Positions 17,423 to 28,484 of a stretch of DNA of 42,929 nt are shown one piece after another. The number at the start of each line of letters is the position of its first letter. Positions within the stretch are counted from its first letter, which is position 1. Position numbers and translations under genes: made by a program. The stretch covers positions 1 through 42,929 of the forward strand of contig JAJXZI010000330.1 of the NCBI GenBank assembly GCA_021780115.1, written 5' to 3'. The notes under the pieces were generated by a model, which ran no database searches, had not been told where the DNA came from, and worked only from the letters and a program-made list of their open reading frames with translations. The DNA comes from a bacterium. Its GTDB lineage: Bacteria; Verrucomicrobiota; Verrucomicrobiia; Limisphaerales; JAJXZI01.

Positions 17423-17977
17423 ATGCAATCTGTATTCACCGGCCCGGTTTTTGTGGTGCGCGACAACATCGACACCGACCAGATCATCCCGGCCCAGTAT
17501 TTGAATCTCGTTCCGACGATTCCGGAGGAGTACGAGAAGCTCGGCGCCTACGCCTTGTGCGGGCTGCCGGAGTCGCTCTATCCCACGCGCTTTGTGAAGG
17601 CCGGCCAGATGGACACCGAATATCCGATCGTGGTCGCCGGACGCAATTTCGGGTGCGGCAGTTCGCGGGAGCACGCCCCGATCGCGCTCGGCTCGGCGGG
17701 CTGCAAGGTGGTGCTGGCGGAAAGCTTCGCCCGGATTTTCTTCCGCAACGCCGTCGCCACCGGCGAGCTGTATCCCTGTGAATGCGCGAACCGGTTGTGC
17801 GAAGTGTTGAGAACCGGCGACGCGGTCACGGTGGATCTCGATGCCGGCAGTGTGACCGTCCGGTCCACGGGAAAGATCCACGGCTTCAAACCGCTGGGCG
17901 ACGTGCGGCCGGTGGTGGACGCCGGCGGGCTGTTCAACTACGCGCGCCAAGCTGGAATGATCCCCGCGCGCTCCTGA
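17423..17977 (+). CDS. leuD: 3-isopropylmalate dehydratase small subunit
   Basis: 184 aa. It forms the leucine-pathway isomerase with LeuC, interconverting 2- and 3-isopropylmalate. The family signature is clear: DNIDTDQIIPAQYL at the N-terminus, VAGRNFGCGSSREHAPIAL with the swivel-domain residues, and FARIFFRNAVATGELYP. The frame opens at 17306, but MQSVFTGPVFVVRDNIDTD is the normal beginning. leuC is not in the window and no neighbour belongs to leucine synthesis, so the subunits are probably encoded apart or leuC lies outside. Confidence 0.95.
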   Translation: MQSVFTGPVFVVRDNIDTDQIIPAQYLNLVPTIPEEYEKLGAYALCGLPESLYPTRFVKAGQMDTEYPIVVAGRNFGCGSSREHAPIALGSAGCKVVLAESFARIFFRNAVATGELYPCECANRLCEVLRTGDAVTVDLDAGSVTVRSTGKIHGFKPLGDVRPVVDAGGLFNYARQAGMIPARS

Positions 17978-18312
17978 CCGGCCACACGGAGACCGGAGTT
18001 CGCCGTCCGGCGTCGGAAGTGGGAGGCTGCCCCTGCGGACCCCCCGCGGGCGAATGCGGGAACTCCGACCTCGAACACCGAACCCGGAAGCGCTGCCTTC
18101 CTCCCCTGCCCTCCCCCACGTTTACGGTGGGAGGCGAGCGGCAGGCCGTCGCGCAACCAAGGGACGACGGCGATGGGGTCAATTTCGAGTGCTGGCGGAA
18201 TGTGGATGGCCGGCTGGGAGTTCCTGCCGGTCCGTCGGAGGGCCGGCCAGCCCATCGCGTCTCGTGAGCGCATGGACAGCCGGCGAAGCTACTGGTATAA
18301 CGACGATAACCT
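17978..18312. repeat. Intergenic region with palindromic repeat, no gene seen
   Basis: Of the 335 bp between leuD and pdxH, the first third contains an imperfect inverted repeat: CGGAGTTC near 17993 against GAACTCCG near 18060, with several GC-rich palindromes between. It looks like a dispersed repetitive element. No ORF resembles a known protein. Confidence 0.45.
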
Positions 18313-19020
18313 ATGTCAATCGCCGACCTGCGAAGAGATTACGGCCTGAGCAGCCTGAGCCGCAAAGACCTGGCACCCGACCCCATTGCGGAGTTCCAGC
18401 GCTGGTTCGCTCAGGCGGCGGCGGCGAAAGCCGGCAGCCGGCTCCGCAAAATCGGCATCGCATTCTACAAGTTCCTCCAGGTGGCATTCGGAGCGGATCC
18501 GGTGGATCCGAACGCGATGGCCCTGGCCACCGTCGGCACGGCCGGCCGGCCCTCGGTCAGAACGGTGCTTCTGAAGGGGGTGGATCGGCGCGGCTTCATT
18601 TTCTACACAAACTACCAGAGTCGCAAGGGAGGCGAGTTGGGCGAGAATCCTCATGCCGCTTTGGCCTTCTACTGGTCGGATTTGGAGCGACAGGTATGCG
18701 TCGCCGGACCGGTAACGAAGCTCCCGCGCGAAGAATCGGAGGCTTATTTCTCGTCGCGTCCGAGGGGCAGCCGCATTGCGGCCTGGGCGTCCAACCAGAG
18801 CGGCGTAGTCGCCAGCCGCAACGCGTTGGAGCAGAGGTGGAAGGAGATCGAGACGCAGTTTTCCAACGCCGACGTGCCGCTGCCGCCGTTTTGGGGCGGC
18901 TATGTCCTGGCTCCCGAGCGGATCGAGTTCTGGCAGGGACGGCCGAGCCGGCTTCACGACCGGTTCTGCTACACGAAGCAGGAGGACGGTTCCTGGGGGC
19001 TGGTGCGGTTGGCGCCATGA
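18313..19020 (+). CDS. pdxH: Pyridoxamine 5'-phosphate oxidase with an unusual insertion
   Basis: FMN enzyme making pyridoxal 5'-phosphate from pyridoxine or pyridoxamine 5'-phosphate. The family blocks are intact: NAMALATVGTAGRPSVRTVLLKG, FIFYTNYQSRKGGEL, LAFYWSDLERQVCVAG, YFSSRPRGSRIAAWAS and the C-terminal PPFWGGYVLAPERIEFWQGRPSRLHDRFCY. It is 235 aa against the usual 210-220. The extra length is a 24-residue insertion, KAGSRLRKIGIAFYKFLQVA and four more residues, at about 38-61 before the FMN-binding part. That segment is basic and hydrophobic and could be a membrane-touching helix. MSIADLRRDYGL is a normal start. Confidence 0.93.
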   Translation: MSIADLRRDYGLSSLSRKDLAPDPIAEFQRWFAQAAAAKAGSRLRKIGIAFYKFLQVAFGADPVDPNAMALATVGTAGRPSVRTVLLKGVDRRGFIFYTNYQSRKGGELGENPHAALAFYWSDLERQVCVAGPVTKLPREESEAYFSSRPRGSRIAAWASNQSGVVASRNALEQRWKEIETQFSNADVPLPPFWGGYVLAPERIEFWQGRPSRLHDRFCYTKQEDGSWGLVRLAP

Positions 19021-19181
19021 CCGAGCAAGCTCGTCGCTGGAACTTGCCCCGGTGAGTAACTCCTGCTTGATTTTCGCTCAAAAATAGGACATGTCTATAG
19101 CGCGGATTGGAGAGTCCTTCGGAGCCAGGAGGAAGATTGAACCGGCACGGTGGAAGGGCGCTCGCGGCCCGCAGTTGAAGT

Positions 19182-19748
19182 ATGTCGAGTTCTCTTACAG
19201 CCACACCAGAGTCGGCGTCCAAGCAACGCTGGCTGGCCGTCGTCATGTGCGAGGATGAAGCGGCGCATGCCCGGGCACAGTCGATCTGTGAACGGGTGGC
19301 AACGCAGTTCTGGGACGAGATCGAGTTCAAATTCAGTTGGTGGACGTTCACCAGCTTGGCTTACTCGGCGAATGCCGCAGAAGCCGCTCAGGCCGCGGCC
19401 AGCGCGGAGATGGTGTTCTTCGCGGTGCAAAGCCGCGGGGATCTGCCGGCCAGGGTCAAGTCGTGGATCGAAATGTGGGTCAACGCCCGGGCAGATCGCG
19501 GGGGGGCGCTGATCTGCCTGGCCACCGATGAACGTCCGCTGGAAGCCGAGGGTTCCCTCAAGCAGCTCTATCTGCGGCAGATCGCTCATCGCGCCGAGAT
19601 GGATTTCCTCTCCGACATTTCCGAGAATTTTGCGCCCACGATTCCCGAGTCGCCGGAGTGGTTTGCCGATCGGGCCGCCGCGGTGGGACCGGTCATGGAC
19701 GGCATTCTGCGCCAGACCGGCAGCCCGCCACCGTCGGTGTTGCTCTGA
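19182..19748 (+). CDS. Conserved hypothetical protein
   Basis: 188 aa with no recognised family. Residues ~16-60 (KQRWLAVVMCEDEAAHARAQSICERVATQFWDEIEFKFSWWTF) and 73-115 (MVFFAVQSRGDLPARVKSWIEMWV, then ALICLATDE) alternate strand and helix in a Rossmann-like or receiver-like way. The C-terminal part has DFLSDISENFAPTIPESPEWFADRA. There is no signal peptide or membrane segment, so it is probably cytoplasmic. It follows pdxH by 160 bp and converges on gyrA. Confidence 0.65.
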   Translation: MSSSLTATPESASKQRWLAVVMCEDEAAHARAQSICERVATQFWDEIEFKFSWWTFTSLAYSANAAEAAQAAASAEMVFFAVQSRGDLPARVKSWIEMWVNARADRGGALICLATDERPLEAEGSLKQLYLRQIAHRAEMDFLSDISENFAPTIPESPEWFADRAAAVGPVMDGILRQTGSPPPSVLL

Positions 19749-19838
19749 GGTGAATGGCGGTTCGCCAGAGTCAGGTCGCGTCCGCCGCCGGTAGGAAAGC
19801 GGCGGGCGGGGTGGTTCGTTCCGGCGGGGCGGCCCGTT

Positions 19839-22523
19839 TTAACCTTCGTCCGGGCCGGAGTCAGTGACTTCGCGCTCCTCGCTGATCACCGGGGCGATGG
19901 CTTGCAGACGGTCGTTGGCCTCCAGGTTGATGAGCTTCACCCCTTGGGTATTCCGACCGTAGGTGGCGATGTCCTTGACGAAGGTACGCACCATCTGACC
20001 GGCCGCGGTGATGAGCATGATCTCGTCGGCATCCCGCACGGTCAACGCGCCCACGACCACCCCGGTTTTGTCCGTGGTCTTCATCGTAATCAGCCCTTTG
20101 CCGCTGCGGCTCTGGACGCGGTACTCATCAAAAGCGGTGCGTTTACCGACTCCATTTCCTCCCGCCACCAGCAGCGTGGCATCGGGGACGACTACGGCGA
20201 GCGCCACCACTTCATCGCCCGGCTCCAGGGTGATGCCTTTCACGCCGGCCGCCACGCGTCCCATGGAGCGCACGCCCGCTTCGGAGAATCGGATGCTCAT
20301 CCCATCTCGTGTAATCAGCACCACGTCGTCGCCGGGATCCTTGACCTCCTCGTTTTCCACCACGCTGCCGCGCGTCTGTCTCACTTCGATGAGAACGTCG
20401 CCGGGTTCGATGGTAATGGCGATGATCCCCCCCTTGCGCACATTGGCAAATTCGTTGAGCGAAGTCTTCTTGACGGTGCCGAGACGGGTGGCGAAGAACA
20501 ACTCGCCGGTCTGCTGCCAAGTCTGGTCCTCCTTGTTCGGGCCGAGCTTGGAACTGACGCGGATGAGCGCGGCGATCTTCTCGTCGGCCTTTAACTCCAG
20601 CAGGTTGGCGATGCTCCGCCCTTTGGACGCGCGGCCCATGTCCGGCACTTCGTGGACGCGTTCGACATAAACGCGGCCGGTGTTGGTGAAGAACATCAAG
20701 TAGTCGTGCGTGCCGGCGGTGAACAAGTGCTCGATGAAATCCGGCGTCTCGCCTTCGGTGCCGGAGCCTTCGCGCGTTGCCATGCCGATGACCCCCTTGC
20801 CGCCGCGGCGCTGGGCGCGGTAGGAACTGATGTTCGTGCGCTTGATGAGGCCGTTGTGCGTGATGGTGATGATAACAGCCTCGTTGGCGATCAGATCCTC
20901 GATGGCCATCTCGCCTTCGTCCGGCGCCAGTTCCGTCAACCGCGGCGTGGCGCGCTGCTCCTTGATCGCCAGCAACTCGGCCTTGATGATCGCCAGAACC
21001 CGCGCCTCCTTCGCCAGAATGTCGAGTAAATCCTTGATCGTCTGGAGCAGTTGTCGGTACTCGGTCTCGACCTTGCCGATCTCCAGGCCGGTGAGTTGGT
21101 AGAGGCGCAAGTTCAGGACTTCCTCCACTTGCCGCTCAGTCAGCGCGTAACGGCCGTTGACCAGCCGGCCCTCGCCGCGGACCACCACGCCCCACCGTTC
21201 GACCTGTGCCCGCGCCCATTCGAAGGCCAGCAACTTTACCCGGGCCTCGTCCCGGGTCTTGGAACCGCGGATGATGCGGATGAACTCGTCGAGGTTCGCC
21301 AGGGCGATGAGAAAACCCTCCAACGTTTCGGCACGCTCCTCGGCCTTGCGGAGGAGGAAGCGCGTGCGCCGCAGCACGACCTCGCGCCGGTGCTCGATGT
21401 AGCAGTTAATCAGCTCTTTGAGGTTGAGTGTCTTGGGGCGGCCGTGGTCAATCGCCAGCATGTTCACCGCGAAGGAGCTTTCCAGGGCGGTGAGTTTGTA
21501 GAGGTTGTTGATGACGACCTTCGTCGCCGCATCGCGCTTCAACTCGACCACGACCCGAGTGTTCTCGTCCGACTCGTCGCGGATCGCGGTGATGTCGGTA
21601 AGGCCGAGCGTCTTCTCGTTGACCAACTCGGCGATGCGTTCGACGAGCGCGGCACGATTCACACCGAAGGGGATTTCCGTGATGACGAGTTGTTCGCGGT
21701 TGCCCCGGACTTCCTCGAGGCCGATCTTGCCCCGCACCTTGAGACTCCCGCGCCCGGTGCTGAAATACTGGCGGATCGGCTCCAGGCCGCAGACCACACA
21801 GCCGGTGGGGAAGTCCGGCCCCTTCACGAACTGCATGAGTTCCGGAATCGTGATGGCCGGGTCGTCAATCTGCGCGCAGATACCGTCAATGATTTCGCCC
21901 AGGTTATGCGGGGCGATGTTCGTGGCCATGCCGACGGCGATGCCGGTGCCGCCGTTGACGAGCAGGTTGGGGAAGGCCGCCGGGAAGACCACCGGCTCGG
22001 TGAGGCGCTCGTCATAATTTGGGACAAAGTCCACCGTGTCCTTGTCCATGTCTTCCATCAAGGCCCCGCCCAGAGCGGTGAGCCGCGCCTCGGTGTAACG
22101 CATGGCCGCGGGTGGATCGCCTTCAACGGAACCGAAGTTGCCCTGCGGGTCGATGAGGGGATCGCGCATGGCCCAGGGTTGGGCCATGTGAACGAGGGTC
22201 GGGTAGATCACGGCTTCCCCGTGCGGATGGTAATTGCCGGAGGTGTCACCGCAAATCTTGGCGCATTTCATGTGCTTGCGCCCGGGATAGAGCGAGAGCT
22301 CGTGCATCGCGAACAGGATGCGACGCTGAGAGGGCTTGAGTCCGTCCCGCGCGTCCGGCAGGGCGCGAGAGATGATCACAGACATCGAGTAGTCGAGAAA
22401 CGAGTTCTTGATCTCGTCGGCGACGTTGATCTTGGCAATTTTCTCGCCCGCGGCGAAAAGCGGGGTGTTTTCCACGGGGAGGCCGTTCGGCGGCGGCATT
22501 GGAGTGGGGGTGTCGTCAGGCAT
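19839..22523 (-). CDS. gyrA: DNA gyrase subunit A
   Basis: 894 aa, the DNA breakage-reunion subunit of the enzyme that introduces negative supercoils. The catalytic Tyr is Y143 in AAMRYTEARL. The GyrA box QRRGGKG is present in the C-terminal wrapping domain, which distinguishes it from ParC, and six C-terminal pinwheel blades follow. The quinolone-determining region reads HPHGEAVIYPT: Ala104 and Pro108 stand where E. coli has Ser83 and Asp87. The N-terminus has a Pro-rich extension of about 20 residues. The start lies 17 bp after the vapC stop, so it is probably read from the gyrB promoter with the toxin-antitoxin genes. Confidence 0.97.
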   Translation of the reverse strand: MPDDTPTPMPPPNGLPVENTPLFAAGEKIAKINVADEIKNSFLDYSMSVIISRALPDARDGLKPSQRRILFAMHELSLYPGRKHMKCAKICGDTSGNYHPHGEAVIYPTLVHMAQPWAMRDPLIDPQGNFGSVEGDPPAAMRYTEARLTALGGALMEDMDKDTVDFVPNYDERLTEPVVFPAAFPNLLVNGGTGIAVGMATNIAPHNLGEIIDGICAQIDDPAITIPELMQFVKGPDFPTGCVVCGLEPIRQYFSTGRGSLKVRGKIGLEEVRGNREQLVITEIPFGVNRAALVERIAELVNEKTLGLTDITAIRDESDENTRVVVELKRDAATKVVINNLYKLTALESSFAVNMLAIDHGRPKTLNLKELINCYIEHRREVVLRRTRFLLRKAEERAETLEGFLIALANLDEFIRIIRGSKTRDEARVKLLAFEWARAQVERWGVVVRGEGRLVNGRYALTERQVEEVLNLRLYQLTGLEIGKVETEYRQLLQTIKDLLDILAKEARVLAIIKAELLAIKEQRATPRLTELAPDEGEMAIEDLIANEAVIITITHNGLIKRTNISSYRAQRRGGKGVIGMATREGSGTEGETPDFIEHLFTAGTHDYLMFFTNTGRVYVERVHEVPDMGRASKGRSIANLLELKADEKIAALIRVSSKLGPNKEDQTWQQTGELFFATRLGTVKKTSLNEFANVRKGGIIAITIEPGDVLIEVRQTRGSVVENEEVKDPGDDVVLITRDGMSIRFSEAGVRSMGRVAAGVKGITLEPGDEVVALAVVVPDATLLVAGGNGVGKRTAFDEYRVQSRSGKGLITMKTTDKTGVVVGALTVRDADEIMLITAAGQMVRTFVKDIATYGRNTQGVKLINLEANDRLQAIAPVISEEREVTDSGPDEG

Positions 22524-22540
22524 GCAAAGCGGGAGGTGAT

Positions 22541-22966
22541 TTAATCTTCAGGCAGCAGGGGGATTCTCAGCAGTCGGGCGGCTTGGCGCAAGCGATCGTC
22601 CGTGGTGCAGAGGGGAAATTCCTGCGTCAAATCGCACGCCGCAAGATGGAGGGCGTCGAGCGTGCGCAAGGCGACCGCCGGGTGACACTGCTCCAGTTGA
22701 TGGTTCGCCTTGCGCAACGCGACGCTGTTGAGGGGGTGCAAGACCAAGGCCCGGGCGTCAATCATCCCGGTAAAAAACCGCCAGGCGCGCTCGCGTTGCG
22801 GCCGGGTGATCTTCGCATTTCGTTCCTTGGCCAACAACGCCGACCAGACTTCCGTCAAGGCCAGTTCGGAAGAGGTCAGCGCGACACCCGTGAGGCGCTC
22901 GACATAGAACCGGGTGTCCGCCTCCGGTGTGATCAACTTCACCAAGATGCAGGAGTCCGCGTACAC
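22541..22966 (-). CDS. vapC: PIN-domain VapC-like ribonuclease toxin
   Basis: 141 aa. The predicted metal-dependent RNase has the PIN acidic residues: Asp4 (ADSC), Glu39 (LALTEVWSAL), Asp104 (RTLDALHLAA) and Asp123/124 (CTTDDRL). Family members cleave tRNA or rRNA. The start is GTG 22966, which abuts the antitoxin stop (TAG/GTG, no spacer), a typical coupled arrangement. The stop is 17 bp before gyrA. All acidic residues are intact, so it looks functional. The RNA target cannot be predicted. Confidence 0.9.
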   Translation of the reverse strand: MYADSCILVKLITPEADTRFYVERLTGVALTSSELALTEVWSALLAKERNAKITRPQRERAWRFFTGMIDARALVLHPLNSVALRKANHQLEQCHPAVALRTLDALHLAACDLTQEFPLCTTDDRLRQAARLLRIPLLPED

Positions 22967-23299
22967 CTACCACCCCCGCCCATCTCGGTCTGAGCGGATC
23001 AGGTCCTCGGCCAGGGGCGGCTCGGTTTGCACCGGCATGGACTTGAGCAAATCCCAATCGGGCTGGAATCCTCTCCGCTCGGCTGCGGCCGCCATCGGCA
23101 CCACCTTCGCCTTCGGCTTTCCTCCGCTGGTGATCACAACCTCCTGGCCCCGGGACACGACTTCCAGCAGCGCGGACAGCTTGGCCTTGGCGGCTCGAAC
23201 GGGCATCGACAGCCCCCAACCGGGCAAGGCGACTGCTTCCTTCAGTTCCATTGTCTGCGACATGGGCGGCGGATACTTGACTGGCTTTTTCGTCTTCAC
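22967..23299 (-). CDS. vapB: Phd/YefM- or VapB-type antitoxin
   Basis: 110 aa from GTG 23299 (a later Met at 23263 is possible). The segment MPVRAAKAKLSALLEVVSRGQEVVITSGGKPKAKVVPM matches the N-terminal DNA-binding part of Phd/YefM antitoxins. The C-terminal half (FQPDWDLLKSMPVQTEPPLAEDLIRSDRDGRGW) is the expected extended region that wraps the toxin. The gene lies 43 bp after gyrB and directly before vapC. Such antitoxins usually repress their own promoter as a complex with the toxin, so there may be an internal promoter or operator here. Confidence 0.85.
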   Translation of the reverse strand: MKTKKPVKYPPPMSQTMELKEAVALPGWGLSMPVRAAKAKLSALLEVVSRGQEVVITSGGKPKAKVVPMAAAAERRGFQPDWDLLKSMPVQTEPPLAEDLIRSDRDGRGW

Positions 23300-23342
23300 G
23301 AGGCGAATGTAGTCACATGTGGTTACTCGGTCAACGATCTTT

Positions 23343-26057
<2,715 letters not shown>

Positions 26058-26894
26058 TTACGACTTGATGTCCCGAACCTGGAAGGCGGTGCAGCCGATG
26101 ACCAGAAAAGTCAGGTTGAACCCGGCCAGCACGCTCAGCGACATGCAGACCTTCGCCCCCGGCACGGGCGAGGCGAGCAGGTTCTGCCAGACATTCAGAT
26201 GATAGGTGAAAAACCAGTGCTGCAGGTCCTTGAAGAACGGGATTTGCATCAGCACGAAGCTGACGAACGTGACGGACAGCGCCAGGATGGTCGCGGCGGC
26301 GGGCTTGACGTTGAAGCACGAGAACATGAACGCCAGCCCCAGAATGGTGCCGGCCTTGACCGTCAGCAGCACGTGGGCGGCCAGGTAGTGTTTCAACCCC
26401 GCCGCCGGGTCGAGCACGCTAAACAACTCCCCCGGCACGAAAGCGAACAGCCCGCCCCACGGGAAGAACAGCGAGGCGAACCCCAGGCCGATCAGCCCCA
26501 AGGCGAAAACCAGCAGCGTGGCGAAGATCAAACCGGCCACCCATTTGACCAGCAGCAGACGGAGTCGGGAGATGGGCCGCGACAGGATCATCCGCAGTGT
26601 GCCGTCTTCGGCTTCCTTCGCCACCAGATCACCGCCGACCAGCGCCACGTAGAGCGGGAGCAGGACGTACGCAATCGGGAACAGCATCACCGTGGCGATG
26701 GTCAGGCTGGAGACGAACTGCTGGGCGGGGTAGCCGTTGCGCTCCAGTTGGTCCACCATGCCGTGCGAGGCCCGTGAGTAGCGAAAGACCAGCACAATGA
26801 TGACCTGCGCCACCAGAAACGCGCCGAAGCCGATGTACGTGCGCTTCTTGCCGAAGAGCTTCCAGAGTTCGTTGCGGAGTTGGAGACGGAACAT
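26058..26894 (-). CDS. ABC-2-type transporter permease
   Basis: 278 aa, with a basic N-terminus (MFRLQLRNELWKLFGKKRTY) and six hydrophobic segments (for example VMLFPIAYVLLPLYVALVGGD, WVAGLIFATLLVFALGLIGLGFASLFF). It is the membrane half of an exporter. The segment KEAEDGTLRMILSRPISRLRLLLVKW is typical of ABC-2 permeases that partner NatA/CcmA-like ATPases. It follows the ATPase gene by 13 bp in the same operon. The substrate is unknown. Confidence 0.88.
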   Translation of the reverse strand: MFRLQLRNELWKLFGKKRTYIGFGAFLVAQVIIVLVFRYSRASHGMVDQLERNGYPAQQFVSSLTIATVMLFPIAYVLLPLYVALVGGDLVAKEAEDGTLRMILSRPISRLRLLLVKWVAGLIFATLLVFALGLIGLGFASLFFPWGGLFAFVPGELFSVLDPAAGLKHYLAAHVLLTVKAGTILGLAFMFSCFNVKPAAATILALSVTFVSFVLMQIPFFKDLQHWFFTYHLNVWQNLLASPVPGAKVCMSLSVLAGFNLTFLVIGCTAFQVRDIKS

Positions 26895-26907
26895 GGCGGG
26901 GCTTGGG

Positions 26908-27864
26908 CTAAGCTTGGGTGGACGCCGGGGCCAGCCGCGCCGTGTCGCTGGCGGGCCGGTGGACTTCGCCGGCCGGAGGGCCGTGCATCAGCGTCAGGTA
27001 AAAGCCTTCCAGCGTTTCCTCCTCAGGGGCGATTTCAAACACGCGGATCCCCTGCCCTACCAGGAATTCCACGATCCGGTCGGTGCGGACGCCCGGCGCC
27101 AGCGTCACAAACCGGCCGGCGCGCTCGTCTTGGATCAAGGCGGCCTGGCGCAGCCGTGCCGCCGCCAGATCGAACCGGTCCACCACCAACCGGACCGACT
27201 GGTGCCGCCGCTTCGTCTCGGCCAACGCCCCCTCGAACACCTTTCGTCCCCGGTTCAACACGGCGATTTTGGTGCAAAGCTGCTCCACTTCGTTCAGCAA
27301 ATGCGACGAGAGCAGGATCGTCAGACCCAACTCTTGGCGCAGGCGCAGGATCGTCTGCCGCATCTCGGCGATGCCTTCCGGGTCGAGGCCACTGCCCGGT
27401 TCGTCGAGAATGAGCAGCTCCGGTTTCGGGAGCAACGCCTGCGCCAGGGCCAGCCGCGCTCTCATGCCGTGGGAGTAGGTTCTCACCTTGGTCCGTTCGC
27501 GTCCGCTCAGGCCCACCCAATCCACCACTTCGCGCAACCGCTCGGGCGAAGTCGGTCCGGTGAAATGGCTGAGAATCTCCAGGTTCCGCCAGCCGGTGAG
27601 GTCATCGTAGAATGCGGGCGCCTCGAAGATCGCGCCGACCTTTTGCAGCGCAAGCTGCCGGCGCGTCGTCACCTCGTGGCCGCACACCTTCACCGTGCCC
27701 GCCGTCGGCCAGACTTGGCCCAGCATCATGCCGATGCTCGTGCTCTTGCCGGCGCCATTGTGCCCCAGCAGGCCGAAAATCTCGCCCGCCGGCACCGTCA
27801 GCGTGAGATCGTCCACGGCCAGCCGCTGGCCGAACCGTTTGATGACGTGGTCCAGATCGATCAT
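26908..27864 (-). CDS. ABC transporter ATP-binding protein (CcmA/NatA-like)
   Basis: 318 aa. Walker A GHNGAGKSTS (about residue 37), signature YSHGMRARLALAQALL, Walker B LLILDEPGSGLDPEG and the H-loop LTILLSSHLLNEVE are all intact. The C-terminal ~90 residues (RRHQSVRLVVDRFDLAAARLRQ...) form the extra domain of the DrrA/NatA group. The start MIDLDHVIKRFG lies 2 bp after the stop of the pseudopilin gene; the frame runs on upstream but is not coding there. It pairs with the permease at 26058-26894 for export of an unknown substrate. Confidence 0.93.
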   Translation of the reverse strand: MIDLDHVIKRFGQRLAVDDLTLTVPAGEIFGLLGHNGAGKSTSIGMMLGQVWPTAGTVKVCGHEVTTRRQLALQKVGAIFEAPAFYDDLTGWRNLEILSHFTGPTSPERLREVVDWVGLSGRERTKVRTYSHGMRARLALAQALLPKPELLILDEPGSGLDPEGIAEMRQTILRLRQELGLTILLSSHLLNEVEQLCTKIAVLNRGRKVFEGALAETKRRHQSVRLVVDRFDLAAARLRQAALIQDERAGRFVTLAPGVRTDRIVEFLVGQGIRVFEIAPEEETLEGFYLTLMHGPPAGEVHRPASDTARLAPASTQA

Positions 27865-27866
27865 GT

Positions 27867-28484
27867 TCACGGGGGCAGGCTGCCCTCGATGACGAGCAGA
27901 TTCTTGATGTGGCCGTCGGCGTAGAGGTAGTTCACCGCCTTGTTCTTGCCGCGGGCGCTGTGAAACGGCTCCTTGTCGAACATCACCGGAATCTGGTGTG
28001 GGTTGAAGTTCATGCCGAACACCACCAGTTGGTCCGCGTTCTGTCCGTTGAGCAGGCTGTTCCAGGAATAGCTCGAACCGGTCTGCTCGAAGATCTGTTT
28101 CCGATCCGACGGGCAGCGCAGCACCTGCAGGTTGCCCAGAGGAACCGCCAGCACTTGGTCCGGACTGGGCAGGCCGTTCGTCGGGCCCGCCGGCGGCAGG
28201 GGCCGGTCGCGCATCACCGGCAGCTTGTTGTTGTTGTCGGAAACGTAGAGCTGCAGCGCCAAGCCGATCTGGTGGAGATTGCTCAGGCAGGCCGTGCCGC
28301 GCGCCGCCTCCTTGGCGCGCCCCAGCACCGGCAGGAGCAGGCTGGCCAGCAGGCCGATGATCGTGATGACCACCAGCAATTCGACCAGCGTGAACGCACA
28401 CAAGTCCGGCGGACAAAATCGCCCGGCCGACCTCTGAAATCCGTCGGATTTCGGAGGTCGGATTTCAAGTTTCCTCCCGCTCAT
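27867..28484 (-). CDS. Pseudopilin-like protein with prepilin leader, inside an ABC operon
   Basis: 205 aa. After a 28-residue leader comes [34 protein letters not shown], the class III prepilin signal and methylation motif. The C-terminal half contains [14 protein letters not shown], the DG part of the H-X-DG type (the spacing to the nearest His is longer than nine). Its ATG overlaps the stop of the preceding gene (ATGA, 28481-28484), so translation is coupled. The leader codons (about 28430-28461) form a near-perfect 14-bp palindrome, so the first 18 residues may be a repeat insertion. It stands between a membrane protein and an ABC pair. Confidence 0.85.
   Translation of the reverse strand: MSGRKLEIRPPKSDGFQRSAGRFCPPDLCAFTLVELLVVITIIGLLASLLLPVLGRAKEAARGTACLSNLHQIGLALQLYVSDNNNKLPVMRDRPLPPAGPTNGLPSPDQVLAVPLGNLQVLRCPSDRKQIFEQTGSSYSWNSLLNGQNADQLVVFGMNFNPHQIPVMFDKEPFHSARGKNKAVNYLYADGHIKNLLVIEGSLPP
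28430..28461. repeat. 14-bp palindrome within the pseudopilin leader
   Basis: GACCTCTGAAATCC and GGATTTCGGAGGTC are inverted copies (one G-T pair) separated by GTC; coordinates are good to a base or two. The GAAATCC/GGATTTC core is also seen in the repeat run at 32367-32420, which suggests a shared dispersed element. Confidence 0.6.

Noticed and set aside
21051-22544. Plus-strand open frame of 497 codons opposite gyrA
   Set aside because: It lies wholly antisense to the well-conserved gyrA and has no recognisable domain.
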